Both the position numbers and the translations under genes were made by a program. Below the pieces are notes generated by a model. That model did not search any database, was not told the DNA's origin, and saw only the letters and a list, made by a program, of their open reading frames with translations. Of a DNA stretch of 59,868 nt, positions 34,498-42,545 are shown piece after piece. The DNA comes from Planctomycetota bacterium (GTDB taxonomy: Bacteria > Planctomycetota > Phycisphaerae > Phycisphaerales > UBA1924), in the NCBI GenBank assembly GCA_030950285.1, contig JAUZRR010000043.1:1-59868 (forward strand), written 5' to 3'. Every line of letters starts with the position of its first letter. The stretch's first letter is position 1.

Positions 34498-35235
34498 ATG
34501 ACCCCACCAACAAGCCCGATGCCCGACAAGATCGCGACAGAAGCCGGCAACCCACCGGCCGGCCCCCGAGCCGACTCCCGAACCGGTCTCGGCAGGATCA
34601 TCGTGCTCGGGCTGACGATCACCCTCCTCATCGTCGGCTACCGCAACTTCATCCACCCCAACATCTTCCCCAAACGCTTCGGCGTGGTCGTGCCCGGCGA
34701 GATCTACCGCTCGGGCAAGCTCACCACCGCTGCCCTCAACAAGGTCGTCCGCAAGCACGACATCAAGACCATCGTTGATCTGGGCGCGTGGGTCGAGGAC
34801 ACCCCCGCCAACCGCCGCGCCAACCAGCGCGAGCAGCACGCCGCCGAGGCGCTGGGCGCAGAGCGGCATGTCTTCCAGCTCATCGGCGACGCGACCGGCG
34901 ACCCCAACCAATACGCCGACGCCCTGCGGCTGGTGCTCGACCCGGCAAACCACCCCGTGCTCGTCCACTGCGGCGCAGGCACCGAACGCACCGGGTGCCT
35001 GGTTGCCATATTCCGGATGCACACCGAAGGCATGAGCCTCGACGAGGCCTACGCCGAAGCAGAACGCGCCGGGCACAGCGGCAGCCGCAACCCCCACCTC
35101 CGCACAGTCCTCGAAACATGGAGCGGCCCGATCCTCGAATCACTCCGCACCGGCGAACCGATCCCCCACGACCACACCAGCGATGCAGCCGACGAGGGTC
35201 GTACACGATCAGACAATGGACCCGGCACGCCGTGA
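34498..35235 (+). CDS. membrane-anchored dual-specificity (tyrosine) phosphatase
   Basis: About 245 residues from ATG 34498 (ATG 34519 also possible). One N-terminal transmembrane helix (about 37-53, IIVLGLTITLLIVGY). Then VVPGEIYRSGKLTTAALNK and IKTIVDLGAW, typical of the DSP/PTP-like family, and the catalytic loop HCGAGTERTG (CX5R). The usual general-acid loop Asp may be in LIGDATGDP. It is divergent from recR with about 49 bases between starts. Its stop overlaps the GTG of the glycosyltransferase (GTGA), so the two are translated together, suggesting a shared role at the envelope. Confidence 0.82.
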   Translation: MTPPTSPMPDKIATEAGNPPAGPRADSRTGLGRIIVLGLTITLLIVGYRNFIHPNIFPKRFGVVVPGEIYRSGKLTTAALNKVVRKHDIKTIVDLGAWVEDTPANRRANQREQHAAEALGAERHVFQLIGDATGDPNQYADALRLVLDPANHPVLVHCGAGTERTGCLVAIFRMHTEGMSLDEAYAEAERAGHSGSRNPHLRTVLETWSGPILESLRTGEPIPHDHTSDAADEGRTRSDNGPGTP

Positions 35236-36794
35236 ACGCCGCGGTTGCCTGGCTCTGCGCGACCAGATGGCGACAGGCCCTGCTGCTGCTGGCGATCGGT
35301 GCCGCGGTCTTTCTGCCCAAGCTCGGCTCGACCGGCCTCTCGATGAGCGAGGGACACCGGGCGATCCCCGCGTGGGAGATGCTCGACGATGCCCGCGCCG
35401 ATGAGGCGCACTGGCTGGTGCCCCGCATGTTTGAGACCGCCTATCTCCGCAAGCCGCCGGGGATGCTCTGGGCGATCGCCGCGAGCACGACCGTGTTCGG
35501 CGAAACAGAGTTTGCGGCCAGATTTCCCGGTGCGCTCGCCGCGACACTCCTCGGGCTCGCCGTGTGGTGGTTCGCCACGCGGTGGTTCGGCTCGCCGTGG
35601 GGCGTGGCTGCCGGGCTGGCGCAGATACTCCTTCCGGTGACCTGGCCGAGTGCGCGCAGTGCCGAGATCGAGCCGTTGCACATGCTGACGACGGGGGTCG
35701 CCTGCCTGCTGGTGGTGGACTGGTTCGCCCGCACGCCCCGCGCGCGCAGCGGCCGCTGGACCCGCGCCGGCGTGCTGTCCATCTCGGTGCTTGCGATGCT
35801 CATGGTCAAAGGCCCCTCGGGCGCACCCTTCCTCGGCGGCACACTCGTCGGGTCGCTGATCGTGCTCGGTCTCGGACAACGGAGCCGCCGGGATATGGCA
35901 AAGAACATGCTCCTGCCGCTGCTTCTTGCGATTGGCGCAGCTGCGCTCGTCGCGCAGCTGCTCACCCAGCCCGACCTCGGCACCGAACCAGCAGTACGGC
36001 AAGGCGTGGACAGTTTCCTCTGGGAACGCGGCAAGCTGCTCCAGATCCTCTTCATCAGCCCGACCATCCTGGCGACGATGCTCCCGGTGTCGCTCGCGTT
36101 GCTCTTCCCGTGGGGGCCGGACGCCGCCCGCGAACGCCGGGCCGAGCGCGCCCCAACCGGTCCGGGGACCGTCGCCCGGGCGCTGGCCTTCTCCTGCCTC
36201 GGGGCCTTGGTGATCTTTGAGGTTGCGGGCGTGAGCAACGAGCGCTACGGCCTGCCGCTGTGCGCACTCCTCACGCCTCTGGTCGCGTATGTCGCGCGCG
36301 GGGCGGGACACTCCGGGTCCCGTCCCCTCGCCCCGGCGTTCCTCAGCACGCGCCCCGCGATCGCCCGCGCCATGTTCCTCGGCTCTCCCCTTGCCTGGCC
36401 GATCCTGCTGCTCATTGGTGCCGCGGTCTATGTCGGCGTGCTCGAACGAGACCGCCGCGCCAGCTCCGGGCGAGAAGCCGGGATCGCGCTGGCTGCCCAT
36501 CTGCCCGACGGCACACAGATCTGGGCCGACGAGATAATCGAGGCGCGGCCCGAGGTCCTGTATTACGCCGTGCGCGAAGCCGCGGCACAAGGCAAGTCCG
36601 TCCGGGTCCGCTGGCTCAAGCCCGGCTTTTTGCCCGAGAAGCAACCCGAGGGGCTGCTGCTGCTCTTGCGCGAGGACGATCTTGCTGACGAAGTCGCGGC
36701 ATACCGCGAGATGGATCGGTTCGGCACCCTCCGCGAAATCGCGCGGGGTGGTGTGCATAAGTACACGTTCGTGCTGGTGGAAACAGGCCACTGA
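35232..36794 (+). CDS. GT39/ArnT-type integral membrane glycosyltransferase
   Basis: 520 residues from GTG 35232, which overlaps the phosphatase stop. About ten to twelve transmembrane helices. Early periplasmic loop TGLSMSEGHRAIPAWEMLDD occupies the place of the catalytic D/E-E.R motif of ArnT/PMT-type enzymes, and YLRKPPGMLWAIAASTTVFG is the family's second conserved loop. The C-terminal soluble domain is short. Such enzymes move a sugar from a polyprenyl-phosphate donor to lipid A or protein on the outer face of the membrane. The acceptor is unknown. Confidence 0.82.
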   Translation: MNAAVAWLCATRWRQALLLLAIGAAVFLPKLGSTGLSMSEGHRAIPAWEMLDDARADEAHWLVPRMFETAYLRKPPGMLWAIAASTTVFGETEFAARFPGALAATLLGLAVWWFATRWFGSPWGVAAGLAQILLPVTWPSARSAEIEPLHMLTTGVACLLVVDWFARTPRARSGRWTRAGVLSISVLAMLMVKGPSGAPFLGGTLVGSLIVLGLGQRSRRDMAKNMLLPLLLAIGAAALVAQLLTQPDLGTEPAVRQGVDSFLWERGKLLQILFISPTILATMLPVSLALLFPWGPDAARERRAERAPTGPGTVARALAFSCLGALVIFEVAGVSNERYGLPLCALLTPLVAYVARGAGHSGSRPLAPAFLSTRPAIARAMFLGSPLAWPILLLIGAAVYVGVLERDRRASSGREAGIALAAHLPDGTQIWADEIIEARPEVLYYAVREAAAQGKSVRVRWLKPGFLPEKQPEGLLLLLREDDLADEVAAYREMDRFGTLREIARGGVHKYTFVLVETGH

Positions 36795-36845
36795 TGGCAG
36801 TGTTCCCGTAACCACCCTGCGTCGTTGTACCACCCGGGCCTTGTT

Positions 36846-36917
36846 CCCTCGCTTGCGCGAGGGGCTTCTTTGTCCGACGAGCATTGCCTTTGTAGAGCCC
36901 CTCGCGCAAGCGATGGG
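36846..36917. repeat. palindromic intergenic repeat, family A copy 4
   Basis: CCCTCGCTTGCGCGAGGGGC with T (36846-36866) and AGAGCCCCTCGCGCAAGCGA with TGGG (36894-36917). It lies between the convergent glycosyltransferase and methyltransferase genes. Confidence 0.85.
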
Positions 36918-36932
36918 ACAACGGAACGCCCC

Positions 36933-37691
36933 TCACGGCTCGCGATGAAACGCGGCCAGCAGGCTGGGCTCGGGCGGGTCGCGGTCGTTGGTGCAGTCGA
37001 TCGGCGGGTGGGCCGGACTCAGGCCGAACCGTTCCATCCGTTCGTGCAGCTCGCTCGGACAGATCGGGTAGGGGGCGCACTCGCAGTCGTCGAGGGTTGT
37101 GCCGTCCTCGCTCGAACGGGTGAGTACAAGCACCACGCCGTGGGGCTTGGCGAGCGAAACAACGCCGGCAAAGGCGTGGTCGCGCACGCTCGGCCACACC
37201 GACTGGATGGTGTAGGCCTCGACCACAAGCCCGAACCGCGCCCGCAGCCGCGTCGGCGTATCCAGCACGTCGGCGACAAAGAACCGATCGGCGTGGTCAG
37301 GAAATCGGCGGCGGGCCCAGTCGATGCAGGTCGGCGAGATATCAAAGCCGCAGGCGTCAAAGCCGCGGTTGGCAAGCTCGATCACGTCGTCACCCAGGCC
37401 GCACCCGACAACCACCGTGCGCGCACCCGGACGAACCAGACACGGCGCATTGGTGTTGAGCCACCGCGTGAGCGGGCGATTCATGCCCGGCCGGTGCCAG
37501 GGAAGGCAGCTCGGATCGCCCGAAGCGGTCTGGTACAGATTCTCGTATCGCGCAGCAAGCTCGGCCGACGCGCTCCCCGCTGCGGCCGGGGCCACCAAAG
37601 GGTCGGCGTCAACCCTCGACCACGCAGGAGAACGGCTCGCAACAGAAGACGGTGCAAAGGGGGCACTCGGGGCTTGGGCGTTGTCAATCAC
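36933..37691 (-). CDS. TPMT-like SAM-dependent methyltransferase
   Basis: 252 residues from GTG 37691, chosen because AGGAGG lies 8 bases upstream; the frame is open to 37724 but without a ribosome site. An Ala/Pro-rich start of about 35 residues is followed by ARYENLYQTASGDPSCLPWH, typical of thiopurine S-methyltransferase-like proteins. Then motif I TVVVGCGLGDDVIELA, CGFDISPTCIDWARRR and FVADVLDTP. The C-terminal ICPSELHERMERFGL is also family-like. Substrates in this group include thiols, halides, selenium or tellurium compounds. Confidence 0.85.
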   Translation of the reverse strand: MIDNAQAPSAPFAPSSVASRSPAWSRVDADPLVAPAAAGSASAELAARYENLYQTASGDPSCLPWHRPGMNRPLTRWLNTNAPCLVRPGARTVVVGCGLGDDVIELANRGFDACGFDISPTCIDWARRRFPDHADRFFVADVLDTPTRLRARFGLVVEAYTIQSVWPSVRDHAFAGVVSLAKPHGVVLVLTRSSEDGTTLDDCECAPYPICPSELHERMERFGLSPAHPPIDCTNDRDPPEPSLLAAFHREP

Positions 37692-37816
37692 GGCGATCGC
37701 CTCCTGCAGAGGCCGCAGCAACACAAGCGGTCAGCGGGTTGCATTCGGGTCGGCCACGAGATACCGACCACCTCTCAACTTGCCGAGGTTATCAGAACTT
37801 GTTCACGTCATGCAAG

Positions 37817-37839
37817 AAAAAACCCAAGAATTTGGGTTT
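37817..37839 (-). terminator. intrinsic terminator of the 37874-38686 gene
   Basis: AAACCCAA (37820-37827), loop GAAT, TTGGGTTT (37832-37839). On the minus strand a run of T continues through 37817. Confidence 0.75.
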
Positions 37840-37873
37840 ATCTCCGAGAATCATGCATCACCCGCCGGGGCTC

Positions 37874-38686
37874 TCAGCAGCCGGTGGTCCAGGCGTTCAG
37901 GAAGCAGAGCACGTCCTGGGTGTTGATACTGCCGTCGTCTGTGCAGTCCGCCGAGGGGTCGTTGGCGGTCCACGCATTGAGAAATGCGAGCACGTCCTGG
38001 GTGTTAACGGTGCCGTCGCCGTTGAAATCGCCCGGGCAGGGCGGGACCTCCCCGATCGCCACGATCGTCGCCGAGCCGTCGATGGTCGCGGTCACGCCCT
38101 CGATCTCGCCCGAGTTGGCGAAGGTCTGAAAGCCGGTCAGCGTGATCTGCCCGCCGTTGACAGCAATGTTCCCCGCCAGCGACGACTCGACCGCTCCAAA
38201 GTCGGCGAGGTCGAACGTGCCCGACCCGATGAGCCCTTCGAGAACCAGGCCGTAGCCTGCAAAGCTGCCGGTGCCGGTGGTAAACGCCCCGACCGCGGGG
38301 AACTCAAAATCGCCCGCACCATCGACCACAACCGGGCCGGTGGGGATGCCGGGCGTCGCGTACGAGATCGTCACCCCGGTGAGCGTGATGTCCACGCCGC
38401 CGATGAAGGAGCCCCAGTCCATGTTGTATTCGAGCGTGCCGTCGAGCGCGAGATCGAAGTCGTGGATGCTGATCGCACCGGGCATGTCGTAGTCGTCAAG
38501 CTCGATATCGATCATGCCGCTGATCGACGAGCCGTCGGTGTCGCAACGCTGCCCGAGCCCGGACGGCTCAAGACAGATCTGGGCGCTGGCGCTGGACTGC
38601 CCGGGCTGCACGGTAAGCTCCGCAACCTGCCCAAAGGCGGGGGCAGCGATCGCAACAGCAGCGGTCAAACACGTGGTACGCAGCAT
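37874..38686 (-). CDS. secreted protein with GC-type dockerin-like C-terminus
   Basis: 270 residues from ATG 38686, with GAGGAG 9 bases upstream. Signal peptide MLRTTCLTAAVAIAAPAFG, cut before QVAEL. The body (about 20-210) is beta-rich, with repeated short strands (GSFIGGVDITLTGVTISY, GTFDLADFG), and resembles PEP-CTERM-like exported proteins; no enzymatic motif. The C-terminal 53 residues are two dockerin/EF-hand-like Ca loops, DFNGDGTVNTQDVLAFLNAW and CTDDGSINTQDVLCFLNAW, ending GC. An extra Cys pair occurs inside the second repeat. First, leftmost member of the ten-gene dockerin island; transcribed alone with its own terminator. Confidence 0.82.
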   Translation of the reverse strand: MLRTTCLTAAVAIAAPAFGQVAELTVQPGQSSASAQICLEPSGLGQRCDTDGSSISGMIDIELDDYDMPGAISIHDFDLALDGTLEYNMDWGSFIGGVDITLTGVTISYATPGIPTGPVVVDGAGDFEFPAVGAFTTGTGSFAGYGLVLEGLIGSGTFDLADFGAVESSLAGNIAVNGGQITLTGFQTFANSGEIEGVTATIDGSATIVAIGEVPPCPGDFNGDGTVNTQDVLAFLNAWTANDPSADCTDDGSINTQDVLCFLNAWTTGC

Positions 38687-38781
38687 GGTCTATCTCCTCT
38701 GAACGGGTTGGCTTCGGCGGGGCTTGTCATCGGGAACACAGCACGACACGCTGCGCGATGGCCCACGAGTTGTCGGACAAT

Positions 38782-38811
38782 CGGTGCTGCGGGCTCTCAC
38801 CCCCAGCACCG
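38782..38811 (-). terminator. possible terminator of the 38835-41678 gene
   Basis: CGGTGCTG (38782-38789) pairs with CAGCACCG (38804-38811), 24 bases past the stop. No strong T tract. Confidence 0.45.
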
Positions 38812-38834
38812 CAAGAGTATCAGTCCACGCCGCC

Positions 38835-41678
38835 TCAGGACCGGCAGGTGGTCCAGTCGTTCAAGAACCCGAGCACATCGAGGGTGTTGTAGCTCCCGTC
38901 GCGATTCCAGTCGCCCACGCATTCCTGCGCCGTCCAGGCGTTCAGAAACAACAGCACGTCCTGCGTATTGACCGAGCCGTCGTTGTTGATGTCGGCACGG
39001 ACACATGGATCGTTGGTCTCGACGCTCTGGATCCACGTCCGCCACGAGCCGCCGTCGGCGTACTCATGGTGCCCCCAATAGACCGAGCGATCGCTCGGAT
39101 CGAACTGCACCGCCGAGTAGTCGCCCCACCGCCCGGCGGTGTATCCCGCATTGGCGCTCTTGTGGATGAAGTCCTGCGAGAAGACCCCCGCCGGGTCACA
39201 AGGAACGCGGTACGCCGACCCCATCGAGAGAAACTCGCTCGGCGAAGACCGTGCGTAGCAGATCGCAACACTGCCGTCGCCCGAGGCATTGATCGAGCTG
39301 AAGAACGTCCGCACGTCCGGCCCCAGATCGATATCGCCCGACTGCACAAGGCTCGGGTCGTTGCCCGAGTCCGGCCAGCCGTTGGGCGCGATCTCGTACC
39401 ACCGCGCGACGACCTTGTTGGGGTTGACGTGATGGGTCGCCCAGATGTGGCCGTCCGGCCCCTGATCGACCGACCAGAACCGAGCGTCGAACGTGTTGGG
39501 GCGGCTGCTGGTGCCCATCTGCGGCGGGTCCTCCGGCGGGCCGTAGGTCGGCACTGGCAGATCGAACGAACTCACACTCGGAGTGGTGAGAATATCTGAG
39601 AACGCGAGCACCCGGACCGAGTTGTTGCTCGCACCCTCGCGGTGCTCGACGAGATAGACCGTGTCTTGGTTGCCTGTCGTGACACGCGGGAACCCCGCCG
39701 ACTGGGTGCTGGTAGCAAGCTCGAAGACGTTGGTGATCGTCGGCGGGCTGCCAACCAGAAGCGGCGCCTTATCGAAGATGTACACCGCGTAGACCGCGCC
39801 GAGCCCGAAGCCGTCACCGGTGATGACCAACGCGTTGTTGGTGACGCCGATGTTGGGCGAATCAAAGAGGTTGCCCGAGGTGCCGGTGGTGTCGAAGCGG
39901 TACTTGTGCCAGGTGCCGTTGGGGTCAGCATCGTCGGAGACCGCGACCAGGCAGTAGCTGCGGTTGCCCGGCGCAAACGCCTCGGCCGCCATCGCAAAGA
40001 AGCGGCCGGAGGTCTCGTCGTAGATCACCTCGGGGTCAAAGACAAACCCGGTCGCGCCGACCGAGCCCCAGAACCCGAAGCTGTCCTCGATCTCGTCCTG
40101 GAAGGTGCGGGTGCCGTCCTTGGTGAAGAACGAAATCTCGCCGTTGGTCATCGCGACGATGTGGTCCGGGCCCACCGCCAGGTGCGGATCGGGCGGCGTC
40201 CACCCGGTGTTGACCACCGCTGTAAACCCGATGTCGCCACCGGTGATCAGCACCTCGCGCTCGGCGTCGTCTCTATCACGCGCATCAAACGTCGGGGGAA
40301 TGTGCGGCTCGGGTGCATCCGCCGAAACGACCACCACACCCGCGCCGAGGTCCTGATCGGCAGCCGCGAGCAGCCGTGCGGGAAGCATCGACGGGGTGAC
40401 CCCGGCGGTGCGCGCGCCCAGAGCGAACGGCGTCGGCGAGTGCATGGTGATGTTGACCGACGAACTGTCGCCGAACCCCGCGTCGCCCTTCCACGCACAC
40501 AGCAGCGTGCCGTCGGGCGCGAACGCGAGGCGTTGGGTGCCCGCAGCCTCACGCATTGCCTGCGTGCCATGGACGCGCCCGGTCAGACGGTACTGCCCGC
40601 CAACCGGCTTAAGATCGGTGTCGAACGCGCGGGCAAAGACGCCTGTGTCGTACCCGTCGCGGGCGTTGAACGCGATGGTGATGCGCCCCTCGGCATCGAC
40701 CGCGACCGCTGCGGCGTTCTGCAAACCGACACGTTCGGTGTTCACAACCACCGGCTCGGCAACGGGTGCGCCCGCCGCGTCGAGACGCGCAGCCAGCACG
40801 TCGTACCCGAGCGCGTTCTCGAGCACGTCATGCCAGGCAACGACGTACCCGTCCGCGACCGCCTCGATCGAAGGCTCGACCGGGGTGAGCGCGTCGGCGC
40901 CAGACATGCGCGACGCGTCCCCGAGCGCCTCGCCCTCGACAGAGAACACCCGGACCCGCACGCCGGCCGCCTTGCCGTCCTGTGCATCGAACGACCCGAA
41001 CGCGAGCGCAAACGAACCGTCGGCCCGAGTCGCAATACTCGGCGTGGTGGTGCGGAGTGTGCTGTCGGTCTCGACTGCCAGCTCGCCGGTCCGCGCCGAG
41101 CCATCGGCGTTATAGACCCGCAGCACGACGCGCTCGGGCTCTCCGGGTTGGTTGCTGCTCCACGCGATCACCGCGCCGCCGTCGGGCAGTGTCGCCAGCA
41201 CGGGGTTGATCTGCTCACCCTCGGTCAGTTGGTTGACAAGAATCTCGGACCCGCCTGCGCCTTGAGCATCAAAACGTCGCGCGATGATCGCGCCGCCCCA
41301 GCCGTCCTGGCCTGCGCTCTGCCACGCGGCCCACGACGAGCCGTCAGCCGCATGAGCAATCGCGGGTGCCATGACGTGCGACCCGGTCCAGAGGTTCAGC
41401 GGCGTCTCGCTCCCGACCGCAACGCCCCGCGCGTCGAAACGTTGGACATACACCCCGTACCTGCCCTGCTGCTGCCGACGGCTCGCCCACACCACCGCGA
41501 ACGAACCGTCGGGCGCGACGCTCAGGGCCGGGGCTTCCTGCGCGCTGGGCGAATAGGTGCTGGCGCGGAACTCGATCGAGTGCATGAGCGGCACGTCGCC
41601 AACGACCTGCGCCAAGCCCGACCCGCTCAGCAGCGCCACCGCAGAAACCGTGATACCCAACCACTGTTGCTTCTTCAT
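38835..41678 (-). CDS. large secreted repeat protein (propeller-like) with dockerin-like C-terminus
   Basis: 947 residues from ATG 41678; the frame extends upstream through a terminator and is not credible there. Signal peptide MKKQQWLGITVSAVALLSGS. The N-terminal 400 residues hold repeats of about 50-60 residues with the pattern 'PDGSFAVVWAS...GRYGVYVQRFDARG', i.e. a beta-propeller found in extracellular proteins. The middle contains VNTGWTPPDPHLAVGPDHIV, a motif of exported planctomycete and myxobacterial proteins, and the following region is probably a second propeller (VIYDETSGRFFAMAAEAF). The C-terminus has two Ca-loop repeats but ends NDWTTCRS, with Cys third from the end, instead of GC. 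Likely an extracellular binding protein. Confidence 0.8.
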   Translation of the reverse strand: MKKQQWLGITVSAVALLSGSGLAQVVGDVPLMHSIEFRASTYSPSAQEAPALSVAPDGSFAVVWASRRQQQGRYGVYVQRFDARGVAVGSETPLNLWTGSHVMAPAIAHAADGSSWAAWQSAGQDGWGGAIIARRFDAQGAGGSEILVNQLTEGEQINPVLATLPDGGAVIAWSSNQPGEPERVVLRVYNADGSARTGELAVETDSTLRTTTPSIATRADGSFALAFGSFDAQDGKAAGVRVRVFSVEGEALGDASRMSGADALTPVEPSIEAVADGYVVAWHDVLENALGYDVLAARLDAAGAPVAEPVVVNTERVGLQNAAAVAVDAEGRITIAFNARDGYDTGVFARAFDTDLKPVGGQYRLTGRVHGTQAMREAAGTQRLAFAPDGTLLCAWKGDAGFGDSSSVNITMHSPTPFALGARTAGVTPSMLPARLLAAADQDLGAGVVVVSADAPEPHIPPTFDARDRDDAEREVLITGGDIGFTAVVNTGWTPPDPHLAVGPDHIVAMTNGEISFFTKDGTRTFQDEIEDSFGFWGSVGATGFVFDPEVIYDETSGRFFAMAAEAFAPGNRSYCLVAVSDDADPNGTWHKYRFDTTGTSGNLFDSPNIGVTNNALVITGDGFGLGAVYAVYIFDKAPLLVGSPPTITNVFELATSTQSAGFPRVTTGNQDTVYLVEHREGASNNSVRVLAFSDILTTPSVSSFDLPVPTYGPPEDPPQMGTSSRPNTFDARFWSVDQGPDGHIWATHHVNPNKVVARWYEIAPNGWPDSGNDPSLVQSGDIDLGPDVRTFFSSINASGDGSVAICYARSSPSEFLSMGSAYRVPCDPAGVFSQDFIHKSANAGYTAGRWGDYSAVQFDPSDRSVYWGHHEYADGGSWRTWIQSVETNDPCVRADINNDGSVNTQDVLLFLNAWTAQECVGDWNRDGSYNTLDVLGFLNDWTTCRS

Positions 41679-41736
41679 CGAAACTCGCTTTCTTCCCCCA
41701 GCACACAGCGTACACAACCAGAAACCCCGGACACAA

Positions 41737-41794
41737 TGCAAAAAACAGCGTCCGACGCCCACTCCCTAAACTACGAGGGACCGGCGTCGGACGC
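41737..41794 (-). terminator. intrinsic terminator of the cupredoxin gene
   Basis: Perfect 12-bp stem GCGTCCGACGCC (41748-41759) / GGCGTCGGACGC (41783-41794), followed on the minus strand by TGTTTTTTGC. Confidence 0.9.
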
Positions 41795-41856
41795 AAGCGC
41801 GTTTCGGTGATATGCGCGCAAAAGCGCGATTCAGATCCTGCCAGAATCCAACCGGA

Positions 41857-42375
41857 TCAGCAGCCCGAGCTCCAGGCGTTCAGGAAGCTGAGCACGTCGA
41901 GCGTGTTGACGCTGCCGTCGCCGTTGAAATCGGCCTTCTCGTCGCCCGCCGACCAGTCGTTGAGGAACGCCAGCACGTCGAGCGTGTTCACGTTGAGGTC
42001 CTCGTTGTAGTCGGCCGAGCAGCGGACCTTGACCATCGAGACCATGCCAGCACCGCCGTGCACGTGGCAGTGGTACAGCGAATCGGTGGGGTCGTTGAAC
42101 GTGTGGCTGAACTCGGCCGGCGGGTTCTCAGGATCGCCGCTGCGATACTCCCCGTCGTGCCCGCCGAACGGGCCACTGACGACGTTGTGGAAGCCCGACA
42201 CCCAGACCCACCGCACCGTATCACCGGGGCGGATGGTCAGGTCGATGTCCATGTTGGACTGCCCGTTGTAGAGAAAGTTCAGCCCCGAAAGCTCGACGAC
42301 ATACTCGTCAGCAAGAACCGGGGCCGCGGCAAGAGCCGCGAGGGCCGCGGCGGTTCGGATGTGTGCGATACGCAT
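41857..42375 (-). CDS. secreted blue-copper (cupredoxin) protein with GC-type dockerin-like tail
   Basis: 172 residues from ATG 42375, with GGGAG upstream. Signal peptide MRIAHIRTAAALAALAAAPV, cut around VLADE. Residues 25-110 form a plastocyanin-type domain: LTIRPGDTVRWVW, first copper His in SGFHNVVSG (about 60), then YHCHVHGGAGM (about 100-110), giving Cys, His and Met ligands of a type 1 site. The C-terminal 55 residues have two Ca-loop repeats (NVNTLDVLAFLNDW, SVNTLDVLSFLNAW) ending SSGC. The combination would deliver an electron carrier or copper binder to wherever the dockerin-like tail attaches. Confidence 0.88.
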   Translation of the reverse strand: MRIAHIRTAAALAALAAAPVLADEYVVELSGLNFLYNGQSNMDIDLTIRPGDTVRWVWVSGFHNVVSGPFGGHDGEYRSGDPENPPAEFSHTFNDPTDSLYHCHVHGGAGMVSMVKVRCSADYNEDLNVNTLDVLAFLNDWSAGDEKADFNGDGSVNTLDVLSFLNAWSSGC

Positions 42376-42545
42376 GGTGTTTCTCCCTTTCAATGTCTTT
42401 CGATTCCGCCACTGCGCCGGAATCACTCTCCAACAGCTCAATACTACACTACAAGAATGTTTCCATCCCCGACCCAACCAATTGGGGGGTGTCGCCAGAT
42501 GCACTACCTTCGGCATGAACGCGAGCGGCAAATCTGCCTGAAGGG

